A DNA stretch of 64,000 nt, taken from assembly GCA_018499965.2 (NCBI GenBank), contig JAHBAS020000002.1, positions 1 through 64,000 on the forward strand, given 5' to 3'. Numbering within the stretch: the first letter of the stretch is position 1; each line of letters begins with the position of its first letter. Positions 23,374 to 31,884 of the stretch are shown piece by piece. Both the position numbers and the translations under genes were made by a program. Origin of the DNA: Candidatus Uhrbacteria bacterium (GTDB lineage Bacteria > Patescibacteriota > Patescibacteriia > 2-12-FULL-60-25). The notes below the pieces were generated by a model, which saw only the letters and a program-made list of their open reading frames with translations, did not search any database and had not been told where the DNA came from.

Positions 23374-25278
23374 CTACCGCTTCTCCGTATGGATGCCGAA
23401 CCCTCGAGGGAACAAAACCTTCGTGCCGTCTTTCGTTTTTCCATCCACGGAGATTGGAAGCTGCTTCACGCTCGCGGGCCATGGGAGCGGGAGCTTTCCT
23501 ACAAAAGGCTGTTTCCCGAAAAGCACATCCGCAACGCCCTCCCCTTCGCTCCCCGGAAGCCAGGCTTCAACGAGCGCATCCCAATCATTGATCTTATCAG
23601 CAATCATCAATGGTCGGCCGGAGACGAGAACGACGATCACGCGATCGCACGAGGCACGAAGTCGATCGATGGTTTCGAGATCTTCTTTGGCGAGCGATGG
23701 ATTCGCATCATCTCCCCAGCCTTCGGCATACGGTTTTTCACCCACGATCGCGATACCGACGTTCGCCCGTTTCGCTGAAACGAACTTAGCCTCACGATCG
23801 TATTCAACGGTCGTTGAAGATGAAACGGCATTCTTGATTCCCTGAAGGATCGACGTTCCACCTTCCAGCCAATTGCCGTCGATGCCCCGCCACTCAACCG
23901 TCCATGCGCCGGATTGCCGACCCACGTTATCCGCCGCACTTCCGGCGATACGTAAATGATTCATCTTCGGAGAAAGCGGCAAGAGATCCTGATCGTTCTT
24001 TAAAAGTACGAGCGATTTTGAAACCGCTTCACGCGCGATTGCGTGATGCTCGCTTGAACCGATCACCGAAAGCTCGGATTCGGATGCGAGTGGACGCTCA
24101 AATAATCCGGCCTGGAACTTCGCTCGAAGAATGCGTCGCACGGCATCATCAATACGGGCTTGGGGGATATCTCCGGTCTTTACCGCGAGGCGCATATTCA
24201 TGAGAAAACCTTTGTAATCAAACGGCAGCATCACCATGTCCACGCCGGCATTGATCGACTTCACGAGACCCTCGTACTGCGTAAACGAATGTTCATACAC
24301 CGCATACCAATCCGAAATCACAAAACCCGAAAACCCAAGATCGCCCTTGAGGGAACCTGTGATCAAATTCTTGTCATACGAAGCCCAGGTCCCGTCCCAG
24401 CTATTCAATCCGATCATCACGGACCCTACCCCTGCATCGACGACAGCCCGATACGGCGGAAGATATTCTTCTTGAAGCGCCGCAGTACTTGATGGCGTTC
24501 GGCCCTGATCAATCTTAAAATTCTTATTGCTCGATGAACCCCATTGCATGGCTCCAATGCCAAGATAGTGCTTCGCCGTCGCGATCACGTTCATTGAAGA
24601 TCCTGATCCTTGCGTGCCACGCACGTACGCAGCTCCGAGCTCTCCCGCGAGCGTCGGATCATCCGTAAACGCTTCGTACGTTCGACCCCATCGAATATCG
24701 CGCGGGAGATCAAGGTTCGGAGAATACGTCCAATAGATACCCGTTGCTTCCATTTCTTCTGCCGTGGCGCGTGCGACCCGTTCAACGAGATCTGCATCAC
24801 GTGTCGCGCCAAGTCCGATCATGTGCGGAAACATCGTCGCACCAAACACGTTGCTATGACCATGGATCGCGTCTGCACCATATAACAACGGAATACCGAG
24901 GCGGGAAGAAAGCGCAGAACGCTGAAAAGACCCAACCATATTTAACCAACCGCTTGGCGTATTCGGCTCCGGCTTCGCGCCCATACCGCTCAACATCGCC
25001 CCGATCCCGTAACTCGCGATATCATCCACATCATGCACACTATTCTTTTCCACCAACGCCATTTGTCCGATCTTCTCATCAAGCGTCATGCGCGCGAGCA
25101 GGTCTTCAATGCGAACATCAATCGAAGATGATGATAACCGATACGGTGCATCTTGCGGCGGCTTTTCAAGCGTCGCTTGCGGTGTACGAAGATACGCAAT
25201 CCCGATCGCTAAAACCAAAAGAACGACGAACGTAGGCACGATCACCCGTAACCATCGCGTTTGAAAATAAATAGGCAT
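23374..25278 (-). CDS. Glycoside hydrolase family 3 (beta-glucosidase-like), membrane-anchored
   Basis: A 634-residue enzyme anchored by one N-terminal membrane helix (about 11-30). The GH3 N-domain contains LLYGADAIHGHSNVFGATMFPH, the substrate-binding KHYLGIGA segment and the catalytic nucleophile in FSGFVISDWYAV (Asp of SDW). The GH3 C-domain begins near EAVSKSLVLLKNDQDLLPL and ends at LPLPWPASVKQLPI, with the frequent GVADVLFG motif. It would hydrolyse beta-linked glucosides or oligosaccharides outside the membrane; exact substrate unknown. ATG 25278 is chosen since upstream in-frame sequence is repeat-derived. A full GH3 enzyme is notable in a genome otherwise lacking catabolic genes. 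Confidence 0.93.
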   Translation of the reverse strand: MPIYFQTRWLRVIVPTFVVLLVLAIGIAYLRTPQATLEKPPQDAPYRLSSSSIDVRIEDLLARMTLDEKIGQMALVEKNSVHDVDDIASYGIGAMLSGMGAKPEPNTPSGWLNMVGSFQRSALSSRLGIPLLYGADAIHGHSNVFGATMFPHMIGLGATRDADLVERVARATAEEMEATGIYWTYSPNLDLPRDIRWGRTYEAFTDDPTLAGELGAAYVRGTQGSGSSMNVIATAKHYLGIGAMQWGSSSNKNFKIDQGRTPSSTAALQEEYLPPYRAVVDAGVGSVMIGLNSWDGTWASYDKNLITGSLKGDLGFSGFVISDWYAVYEHSFTQYEGLVKSINAGVDMVMLPFDYKGFLMNMRLAVKTGDIPQARIDDAVRRILRAKFQAGLFERPLASESELSVIGSSEHHAIAREAVSKSLVLLKNDQDLLPLSPKMNHLRIAGSAADNVGRQSGAWTVEWRGIDGNWLEGGTSILQGIKNAVSSSTTVEYDREAKFVSAKRANVGIAIVGEKPYAEGWGDDANPSLAKEDLETIDRLRASCDRVIVVLVSGRPLMIADKINDWDALVEAWLPGSEGEGVADVLFGKQPFVGKLPLPWPASVKQLPISVDGKTKDGTKVLFPRGFGIHTEKR

Positions 25279-25306
25279 GTTAGAAGAAAGTATACAGGGA
25301 CGGGGA

Positions 25307-25350
25307 GGAACCCCCAAACCCCCTTGTCAGGGGGCTTTAGCGCGATAAAA
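25307..25350. repeat. REP-like hairpin repeat, copy 1
   Basis: AACCCCCAAACCCCCTTG, TCAGGGGGC, then TTTAGCGCGAT. The core CCCCC-TTGTCA-GGGGG is a hairpin. Related copies lie at 39577-39625 and, as an inverted pair, at 44454-44665. Confidence 0.75.
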
Positions 25351-25404
25351 ATCAGATCATCACATTCTTCCTGACAGGGCTTTTAGCGATGGAATGATAT
25401 CGGA

Positions 25405-26268
25405 TTACTCCGCTTCGGACACGTCTGATTGCTGATCAAAAGCCTGAAATGGAATCACGTGTTTAAAATGATCAACTTCATACACAGGAAGATTCAAATG
25501 CGATACGCGCTCCGCGCAAAATACGTTAATTTCTCTCCAAGGAATCATCGATCCATCAGGCTGCGGCAACATACTTTGTCCGAAAACAAATCCTTTTGGG
25601 AGGTTATTCGTTCGTTGCAATGCCTGTATCAAGTTCTCCAGATAATATCCGATATCACGCATGCCTTCCCCTACTCCGCCAGGGTGATATTCAAGAAATA
25701 AAAAACGATCATGCAAATCAATCGGATACTGCAGAAGCATGAGAAGCGTAAGAGTCGCATGTCCTCCGATCATCGGCGTTAACGAAAGATCAATGCTCGC
25801 CGAAGAGGGCGTAAGAGGATTCAGAAACAAAGGTGATAGCCTGCCCGTCCTTAAAAAAGAAAATAAAAATTCCCGATCAGCTGCGAGCGGGAAATACTTC
25901 CCAAAACTCGTGAGAGATTGTCCATAAAAAACAGGCACTCCACGAGAAATCGCCATCCATGCAAAATGCGTAAAATCACTTAATCCATAAAAAGACTTTT
26001 TTGATTCCTGAACCAAATTCCAATTAATCAACGGAAGCGCCTGAATGCAGGAATATCCTCCTCGTACAAACCACACCAAATCTGCATCAGACTTTAACGC
26101 TTCATGAAATCCTTCTATTTTTTGCTTCATGCTTTTTGCGCCAGAAGCAAAATCAATATACTCAAAACCTTCACTTTTCATGATCTCTAAAGGTTCCCTC
26201 CAGTATTCATCTTCGATTCTTTCCTGTACGTCCCCCTCTCCACATAGATCGACAAGCGCTAATTTCAT
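25405..26268 (-). CDS. S66-family serine peptidase (LD-carboxypeptidase / MccF-like)
   Basis: A 287-residue protein of peptidase family S66. The oxyanion/entry motif is RGGYSCIQALPLINW (family RGGYG...LLP.ID), and the nucleophile Ser lies in SFYGLSDFTHF. The likely triad Glu is in FLEYHPGGVGEG and the His near YEVDHFKH. No signal peptide, so it acts in the cytoplasm, as LdcA (trimming D-Ala from recycled tetrapeptides) or MccF (hydrolysing microcin-C-type nucleotide peptides). Length is slightly short of LdcA (about 300). The codon usage is visibly more AT-rich than its neighbours, which suggests separate acquisition. ATG at 26268; no operon partners. Confidence 0.8.
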   Translation of the reverse strand: MKLALVDLCGEGDVQERIEDEYWREPLEIMKSEGFEYIDFASGAKSMKQKIEGFHEALKSDADLVWFVRGGYSCIQALPLINWNLVQESKKSFYGLSDFTHFAWMAISRGVPVFYGQSLTSFGKYFPLAADREFLFSFLRTGRLSPLFLNPLTPSSASIDLSLTPMIGGHATLTLLMLLQYPIDLHDRFLFLEYHPGGVGEGMRDIGYYLENLIQALQRTNNLPKGFVFGQSMLPQPDGSMIPWREINVFCAERVSHLNLPVYEVDHFKHVIPFQAFDQQSDVSEAE

Positions 26269-26286
26269 ATAAGCATCATGGCAAAA

Positions 26287-27048
26287 TTATTTCCCCCGCA
26301 TTCCCTCTCTCCACTCTTTGATCTTCTTGTGATTACCTGAAAGGAGAACCTCTGGAACCTTCATGCCGAGCCAGACTTCGGGACGGGTGTACTGCGGATA
26401 TTCTCCCGTTCCGGGAATTACGGATTGCGGATTGCGGATTGCGGATTTTGAATTCGCAATCCGTAATTCGTCATTCGTAATCGTTCCTACGTCCGCCCAA
26501 CTCTCTTCATCCAAGCTCGCTTCTTTCCCAAGCACTCCTGGGATATGACGCGAAATCGCATCCATCATGACCATGGCTGGAAGTTCGCCGCCGGTGAGGA
26601 CGTAGGGACCGATACAGAAAGACTCGTCGCACAAGCGATCGATCACGCGCTGATCAATGCCTTCATATCGTCCGCAGAGGAAAATGACACGATCGCACTT
26701 CGAGAGACGAACCGCATCCGCATGCGTGAACATCTTCCCGTTCGCTGCGGTCATAATCACCCGCGTCTTTTTTGCGGTCGCCGTGGCTTTCCCGTCCTTT
26801 TTGGTACGAGCCTTCAAGGTCACCAATGCCTCATGAAACGGCTCCGGCTTCATCACCATGCCAGGACCCCCGCCGAACGGCTTATCGTCTACCGTATGAT
26901 GCGCATCATGCGTCCAATCACGGAGATTATGCGCCTTGAACTCGATCAACTTCTGCTTCCGCGCACGACCAAGAATCGACGCATCCATATAGGAGTCAAA
27001 CGCTTCCGGGAAGATAGAGATCGCTTCGAGCTTGAGAGGCTTTTTCAT
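26287..27048 (-). CDS. trmD: tRNA (guanine-37-N1)-methyltransferase TrmD with repeat-encoded insertion
   Basis: Makes m1G37 to prevent +1 frameshifting. The trefoil-knot SPOUT core is clear: ISIFPEAFDSYM, DDKPFGGGPGMVMKPEP, CGRYEGIDQRVID and SFCIGPYVLTGGELPAMVMMDAISR. The C-terminal part EYPQYTRPEVWLGMKVPEVLLSGNHKKIKEWR is normal. Between them, after ASLDEESWADVG, about 25 extra residues (TITNDELRIANSKSAIRNPQ...) are the translation of the intergenic ATTGCGGATT repeat at 26415-26483. The site is the flexible linker between the two domains, so activity is probably kept. A second, Lys/Ala-rich insert (KARTKKDGKATATAKKTR) lies near residue 75. ATG 27048. Last gene of the rpsP-khpA-trmD cluster. 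Confidence 0.93.
   Translation of the reverse strand: MKKPLKLEAISIFPEAFDSYMDASILGRARKQKLIEFKAHNLRDWTHDAHHTVDDKPFGGGPGMVMKPEPFHEALVTLKARTKKDGKATATAKKTRVIMTAANGKMFTHADAVRLSKCDRVIFLCGRYEGIDQRVIDRLCDESFCIGPYVLTGGELPAMVMMDAISRHIPGVLGKEASLDEESWADVGTITNDELRIANSKSAIRNPQSVIPGTGEYPQYTRPEVWLGMKVPEVLLSGNHKKIKEWREGMRGK
26415..26483. repeat. ATTGCGGATT tandem repeat inside trmD
   Basis: ATTACGGATTGCGGATTGCG and following units, then an inverted part GAATTCGCAATCCGTAATTC. It matches the intergenic repeat at 930-959 and keeps the trmD frame open. Confidence 0.85.
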
Positions 27049-27155
27049 ACAGAGAAGCTTACGGGGAATTAGGAGGAAAGACAATGTCTGAGTAAACAAA
27101 AACCGCAGGTGGGAGCCAACCACCTGCGATCATTTTTTGACTAGTGTTGGAATGA

Positions 27156-27536
27156 TTAGATTCCGAGGTCTGCCAAATCTTCGTCCGTGACCATGCCGAC
27201 TTCCGGAGCGGAAGTGGAACGCGTGTCGCCCTCTGGGCTTCGAGGCGTCAATGCCTTGCGTTCATGATGTTCACGACGGAGTTCTTCCGGCTCGTAAATC
27301 TTAAGATTGACCCGGGCATTCTCTTTGGCGCCAACCGTCTTAAGGAGAATGCGGAGCGCACGGGCGGTCTGACCTTGGCGGCCAATGATGTAGCCCATGT
27401 CTTCCTGATTAATGTGGAGGGTAATGAGCACGCCGCGGTCATCCACGGTTCGTTCGGTTCGGACATCCTCGGCATGATTGACGAGGGCCTTAACGATGTA
27501 CTCTACAAACTCCTGATCCTTTTGAAGTTCAGCCAT
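27156..27536 (-). CDS. khpA: KH-domain RNA-binding protein KhpA
   Basis: A 126-residue protein with one type II KH domain (about 5-80) bearing the GxxG loop in GYIIGRQGQTARALR. The C-terminal 40 residues are charged and probably disordered (ERKALTPRSPEGD...). KhpA usually pairs with KhpB/Jag to bind RNA and affects cell-wall growth and translation. It sits between rpsP and trmD, the conserved order in many bacteria. The usual KhpA is about 75-80 residues, so the tail is an extension. ATG at 27536. Confidence 0.9.
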   Translation of the reverse strand: MAELQKDQEFVEYIVKALVNHAEDVRTERTVDDRGVLITLHINQEDMGYIIGRQGQTARALRILLKTVGAKENARVNLKIYEPEELRREHHERKALTPRSPEGDTRSTSAPEVGMVTDEDLADLGI

Positions 27537-27666
27537 AGCGAGGCAAAATAGATAGCGAAAACGCTTCGTATATTAAGGAATCTTTGACAATCGATCTTGG
27601 CTCAAGGTCAATCGCCAACCATATCGTAGCATTTTCCCTCTTTTTTGAAAAGACAGGAGCTAAAAA

Positions 27667-27689
27667 GCCGCCACATCGAATGTGGCGGC
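27667..27689 (-). terminator. Terminator or attenuator between rpsP and khpA
   Basis: GCCGCCACAT (27667-27676) / ATGTGGCGGC (27680-27689), followed on the minus strand by TTTTTAG. It would stop or reduce read-through from rpsP into khpA-trmD. Confidence 0.8.
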
Positions 27690-27710
27690 CCTTTTCGATA
27701 TTGATCAAAT

Positions 27711-28229
27711 TTACTCGGCAGCTGGAGCTTCCGGTGCCGCTTCTTCGGCTGGAGCCTCTGGAGCAACCTCTTCAGCCTTTGGAGCTTCTGCTTCGGCCTT
27801 TGCAGCCTCCTCAGCCTCCTCAGCCTCCTTAGCGGCCTGTTCGGCAGCTTTCTTGGCCTCGGCGTCTGCAATGCGCTTCGCCTCAGCAGCGGCCTGTTTC
27901 GCCTCATCCTTGGCCTGCTTGTCTGCACGGGACTTGGTGAGCTTTTCGGCACGGCGCTTGGAGATTTCCATGGTCTTGCGCTTGTCACCCTTTACAATGC
28001 CCTTATCGACGAGCAAGTTCCAAACGGTATCGGAGCACTGAGCACCCTTGGAAATCCATTCCTTGATACGGTCTTCCTTGAGCTGAACTCCATCGGCTTC
28101 AACGCGTGGGTTGAATGTACCCAAATTCTCCAAGTAGTCCCCCCATGGGTCCTTGGCTTTTTCACACACAATCATGCGGTACATTGGCTGCTTTTTCTTG
28201 CCAACCCGGCGGAATCGAATATGGAGCAT
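27711..28229 (-). CDS. rpsP: 30S ribosomal protein S16 with long Ala/Glu-rich tail
   Basis: S16 is an early-binding 30S assembly protein. Residues 1-85 are the normal S16 fold (MLHIRFRRVGKKKQPMYRMIV, then LGTFNPR and RIKEWISKGAQCSDTV). Residues about 90-172 are an added tail: first a basic helical stretch (SKRRAEKLTKSRADKQAKDEA), then an Ala/Glu-rich low-complexity region ending in EAPAEEAAPEAPAAE. Normal S16 is about 80-100 residues. The tail may bind RNA or partners, or be neutral. The promoter at 28241-28269 gives a nearly leaderless message; ATG 28229. Confidence 0.95.
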   Translation of the reverse strand: MLHIRFRRVGKKKQPMYRMIVCEKAKDPWGDYLENLGTFNPRVEADGVQLKEDRIKEWISKGAQCSDTVWNLLVDKGIVKGDKRKTMEISKRRAEKLTKSRADKQAKDEAKQAAAEAKRIADAEAKKAAEQAAKEAEEAEEAAKAEAEAPKAEEVAPEAPAEEAAPEAPAAE

Positions 28230-28240
28230 ACGTGGCCCAG

Positions 28241-28269
28241 ATCTTACGAAACTTTGCTGAGATTGTCAA
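28241..28269 (-). promoter_or_regulatory. rpsP promoter
   Basis: On the minus strand: TTGACA (28269-28264), 17-nt spacer, TAAGAT (28246-28241), 12 nt before the ATG. Confidence 0.8.
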
Positions 28270-28374
28270 CATTTTATGGCCGGATAAGGTCATTCAAACC
28301 TTTATTAGGGTTAGTAAACTTTACGTATTGATCAAAAATGCCTAAAAATAAAGGGTTCGGGAGGTAAATACAAA

Positions 28375-28405
28375 ACCCGGCCCTGTCTTTTAAACAGAAC
28401 CGGGT
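28375..28405 (-). terminator. RND operon terminator
   Basis: ACCCGG (28375-28380) / CCGGGT (28400-28405) with an inner CTGT/ACAG pairing, followed on the minus strand by TTTTG. An octamer array (ACCGACTCACC...ACTTATCGACT, 28407-28434) fills the rest of the spacer up to the pump gene. Confidence 0.7.
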
Positions 28406-28424
28406 CATTCACCGACTCACCAAC

Positions 28425-31400
28425 TTATCGACTAGCCAACTCCTGCTCCTTCTTCACCTGCTTCCGGTACATCGAGATATACAAGGTCGGGACCACGAAT
28501 AACGTGAAGAACGAAGAAAGCATCAATCCGGCGATCACGGCGCTTCCTAACGCGCGCCAGGTAGCATCCGAGAACGTGATCGGTAAAATACCGACAATCG
28601 TACAGATCGACGTGATGAAGATGGCCTCTAATCGAGACGTGCACGCATCAACAACGGACTCGATGAATGGAATACCGGAACGACGATTGAGGTTCATCTT
28701 ATCGACCAGGATGATGGCATTTTTCACCACGATGCCGAAAAGCGCCACGATGCCGATCAATCCAGGGAATGAGAGACGGATACCTGTAATCGCAAGACCA
28801 AACATCACGCCGATGAGTGCGAGCGGGATCGTTACCAACACGATGAAGGACTGTCGCAATGAATTGAATTGGACGATCAAGGTAATGATGATCAACATGG
28901 CCGCTACCGCCATGGCGCGGATGATCGACGTGACGGATTCGGTGTTCTGTTCATTCTGACCTCCGTACTTGATGGAGACGTCATCCGGAATATGACCATC
29001 GGAAGCGAGCTTTGATTGGAAAGCGGTGAGCGCTTCGGCTGGACGCGTGTTCGCATCCACGGATCCGGAAAGGACCACCGTGCGCTTCTTGTCGATGCGG
29101 CTGATGGATTCCACGCCTGGCTGCAACTCGACCGTCGCCACATCTTTGAGGAAGATCGGCTGGCGCTTGGTATTCAAGATCTGGAGATTCTGCACGTCTT
29201 CAAGCGTTGGAATGCGGTCCGGCATGAAAGTCGCGACCACACTCTTCTCCTTACCGTCTTCCAAAATAGTCGTGACTTCGGTTCCGGAAATCGCGGTGCG
29301 AAGGGATCCACCAACCATGGCTGCGTTCACGCCGTAGAATTCCATGCGGCTCGGATCCAAACGGAACGTATAATCCGCCGGAGCCTGCTTTAACGAGATG
29401 TCCGTGGAAACCACGCCGGAAATGCCTGCGAGGAGCGGACGGAGCGCATGGGCAGTCGCTTCCAACTCCGCGAGATCATCCCCGCTCAACTGCATCTCGA
29501 TATCCGAACCCGCAGGCGGACCGGATTCCGGAGATTCCACGGTCACTTTGGCATCTTTGATATCCGAAAGTTCCTGGCGGAGCGTGGCGGCGAGTTCGTA
29601 TGATGGCTGCGTGCGCTCTTCTTCCGGCTTCAACTTGAGCGTGATCGTGGCCGTATGCGATGGCGTAGATCCGGACACGGAAATCACGCCTTGGCTTGAT
29701 CGCACGCCTACGAGCGTGGAATAGCTCTCGATTTCCGGACGGATGCGTAATCGCGCTTCAACGCGTTCAACGATGGCATTCGTCACATCCAACTTCGTGC
29801 CCGGAGGCGCTTCTACGAACACGGACAATTGTTCGAAGTCCGAATTTGGAAAAAACTCCATCTTCACGATGCCGAATACCGGAAGCGCGATCGCGGAAAC
29901 GAAAAGCGCGCCGATCACCGCAAGCGTCGTCATGCGACGCTTCCCGGTTTTCAAAATCGACCGAAGCACGCGCTCGTACCATGGAAGGATCGCGTGGAAA
30001 TTCACGATGCCGTGCATCAACTTTGATGCGAATGATCCATGTTCTTTGGCGCCTTGTGCACGGAGTTTAGCCTTGATGAGTTCATCATCATTCCACTCCC
30101 GTTCAACCAATGCACCGTTCTGCGCCAATACCGCACGTCCACGCTTCGCGAACCAGAGTCCGAGCATCAGCACGCCTGCGGCACAGATACCAGCAACGAT
30201 AAATCCGATCATCGTGCCCGTGACGCCGGAAGCAAGACCGATCGCAAGAAGGGCGATGATCGTGGTCCAGAAAAATCCGGCGGTGAATCGGATACGTTCA
30301 AGCACAGCCGCCAACGGATGGTTCACGAGCAAGGCGATGAAGAGGGATGCGAGCAAGGTCGTGGATGCCGTGATCGGAATCGACTTGATGAATTCGCCCA
30401 TGATGCCGGTCGACATAAGGAGAGGCAAGAAAGCCCAGACCGTGGTCAACGTGGTCGTGGTCAACACGACTTTGAAGTCGTTCAACACGAGCAACACCGC
30501 TTCTTCCGGCGTGAATTTGCCGGTATTCAAGTACTGCTTCGTCGCGGATACCACCACGATCGCATCATCGACCAACAATCCAAGCGACAGGATGAGCGAG
30601 AACATCGAAAGGAAGTTCAAGCTGATCCCGGAAATCAACATGATCACGAAGGTCGCGAAGAATACGAGCGGAACAGCCAAGCCAGCTACAAACGCTTCCT
30701 TAAGACCTACGACGAGGAAGAGAATACCGAAAACCAAGATGACCGTGAGCAAGAAGTCGCGGGTGAGATGGCTGAAGTCCGTCTTGATCAACTCGGATTG
30801 GTCCGAGACCACATGGACGACCGTTCCCTGTGGCTGCGTCTTCACGAAGGCGTCGATGCGACGCTGTGCCTCATCAATCGTTTTAATGATCGAGCCACCC
30901 GTCTTCTTAATGATTTGGATCGTGACCGTATCACGACTTGGCTGATCCCCCGGGGTTCCAAAACGGGAAAGCACGGTTTTCTTGATCACGGTTTCCTGCA
31001 CGCGTGCAAGATCTTTCACGGCAATCACGCCGCCGTTTTCCGCATGCGTCACCGGGATGTTCCCGATATCTTCGGCCGTCCATATGCGACCATCCGATCG
31101 TACCGGATATCGGAACTCGCGTCCGTCGAACGAGCCGGACGGAACTGCCACGTTCGTCATCGCGATCGCCTGATTCGCCTGATCCGCCGAAATGCCGAAT
31201 TGCGTGAGCTTAAGCGGATCATACGCCACCTCGAATCGCGTTTCATCACCTCCGGAAATCGACACTTCGCGAACGCCTGGAATCTTTTCCAATTCATCCT
31301 GAAGTTCTTCGCCCATGTCGCGCAAGGTTTTTCCGTCGACCGGCGAGGTCATCGCTGCGGTCCAAATCGGCGTATCATCAAGCGAGATTTCCCGAACACT

Positions 31401-31883
31401 CGGATCGTTTGCGTCATCCGGCAACTTCCCTTTCAATCCGCTTACGGCGTCACGTAACGAACGGATCGATTCTTCAAGATCCGCTTTCGCTTCGAATTCA
31501 ACCACGATCATCGACACGCTGTTCGCGGACGACGATTCGATCGTTTTCACATTTTTGACGTTCGAAATGCCATTCTCGATTTTCTTGGTCACGAGTTCTT
31601 CGATGTCTGCCGGGGAAGCGCCTGGATATGTGGTCAAAATCGAAGCCATGGCGATCTTCACTTCCGGATTCGATTCGCGCGGTAATTGCGTGAAGGCGTA
31701 GACTCCCGCGATCGTGAGCGACACGATAAGCAAGAGCACGATACGCGGCTTGGTCACGAAGATATTCAAAAAGCTCTTGCGAAGCTTCGGATTGAAAGTC
31801 AATCGCGCAAGATACTGTTGATCCGACGTGGAGTGACCAGCATCCGACGAGGTCGGACGCGGAGTGTTGTTCGTCTCAGACAT
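28425..31883 (-). CDS. RND-family efflux pump (AcrB/HAE-like)
   Basis: A 1152-residue proton-driven exporter. The two-fold RND layout is seen: an N-terminal helix (KPRIVLLLIVSLTIAGVYAF), a large extracytoplasmic domain, five more helices containing FLSMFSLILSLGLLVDDAIVVVS (the DD proton-relay motif of TM4), then a second TM1-like helix, a second porter domain and the final helices (GIVALFGIVVKNAIILVDKMNLN). The PGASPADIEELVTKKIEN and SVSMIVVEFEAKADLEESIRSLRDAV stretches are typical of MdtB/HAE pumps. The third and last gene of a marR-adaptor-pump operon; its ATG (31883) follows the adaptor stop by 1 bp. No outer-membrane channel gene is present, consistent with a single-membrane cell. Confidence 0.95.
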   Translation of the reverse strand: MSETNNTPRPTSSDAGHSTSDQQYLARLTFNPKLRKSFLNIFVTKPRIVLLLIVSLTIAGVYAFTQLPRESNPEVKIAMASILTTYPGASPADIEELVTKKIENGISNVKNVKTIESSSANSVSMIVVEFEAKADLEESIRSLRDAVSGLKGKLPDDANDPSVREISLDDTPIWTAAMTSPVDGKTLRDMGEELQDELEKIPGVREVSISGGDETRFEVAYDPLKLTQFGISADQANQAIAMTNVAVPSGSFDGREFRYPVRSDGRIWTAEDIGNIPVTHAENGGVIAVKDLARVQETVIKKTVLSRFGTPGDQPSRDTVTIQIIKKTGGSIIKTIDEAQRRIDAFVKTQPQGTVVHVVSDQSELIKTDFSHLTRDFLLTVILVFGILFLVVGLKEAFVAGLAVPLVFFATFVIMLISGISLNFLSMFSLILSLGLLVDDAIVVVSATKQYLNTGKFTPEEAVLLVLNDFKVVLTTTTLTTVWAFLPLLMSTGIMGEFIKSIPITASTTLLASLFIALLVNHPLAAVLERIRFTAGFFWTTIIALLAIGLASGVTGTMIGFIVAGICAAGVLMLGLWFAKRGRAVLAQNGALVEREWNDDELIKAKLRAQGAKEHGSFASKLMHGIVNFHAILPWYERVLRSILKTGKRRMTTLAVIGALFVSAIALPVFGIVKMEFFPNSDFEQLSVFVEAPPGTKLDVTNAIVERVEARLRIRPEIESYSTLVGVRSSQGVISVSGSTPSHTATITLKLKPEEERTQPSYELAATLRQELSDIKDAKVTVESPESGPPAGSDIEMQLSGDDLAELEATAHALRPLLAGISGVVSTDISLKQAPADYTFRLDPSRMEFYGVNAAMVGGSLRTAISGTEVTTILEDGKEKSVVATFMPDRIPTLEDVQNLQILNTKRQPIFLKDVATVELQPGVESISRIDKKRTVVLSGSVDANTRPAEALTAFQSKLASDGHIPDDVSIKYGGQNEQNTESVTSIIRAMAVAAMLIIITLIVQFNSLRQSFIVLVTIPLALIGVMFGLAITGIRLSFPGLIGIVALFGIVVKNAIILVDKMNLNRRSGIPFIESVVDACTSRLEAIFITSICTIVGILPITFSDATWRALGSAVIAGLMLSSFFTLFVVPTLYISMYRKQVKKEQELASR

Positions 31884-31884
31884 A

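Noticed and set aside
30039-31457. Long open frame (472 codons) on the plus strand
   Set aside because: It is antisense to the RND pump, with a composition typical of a reverse-frame shadow and no homology or start signals.
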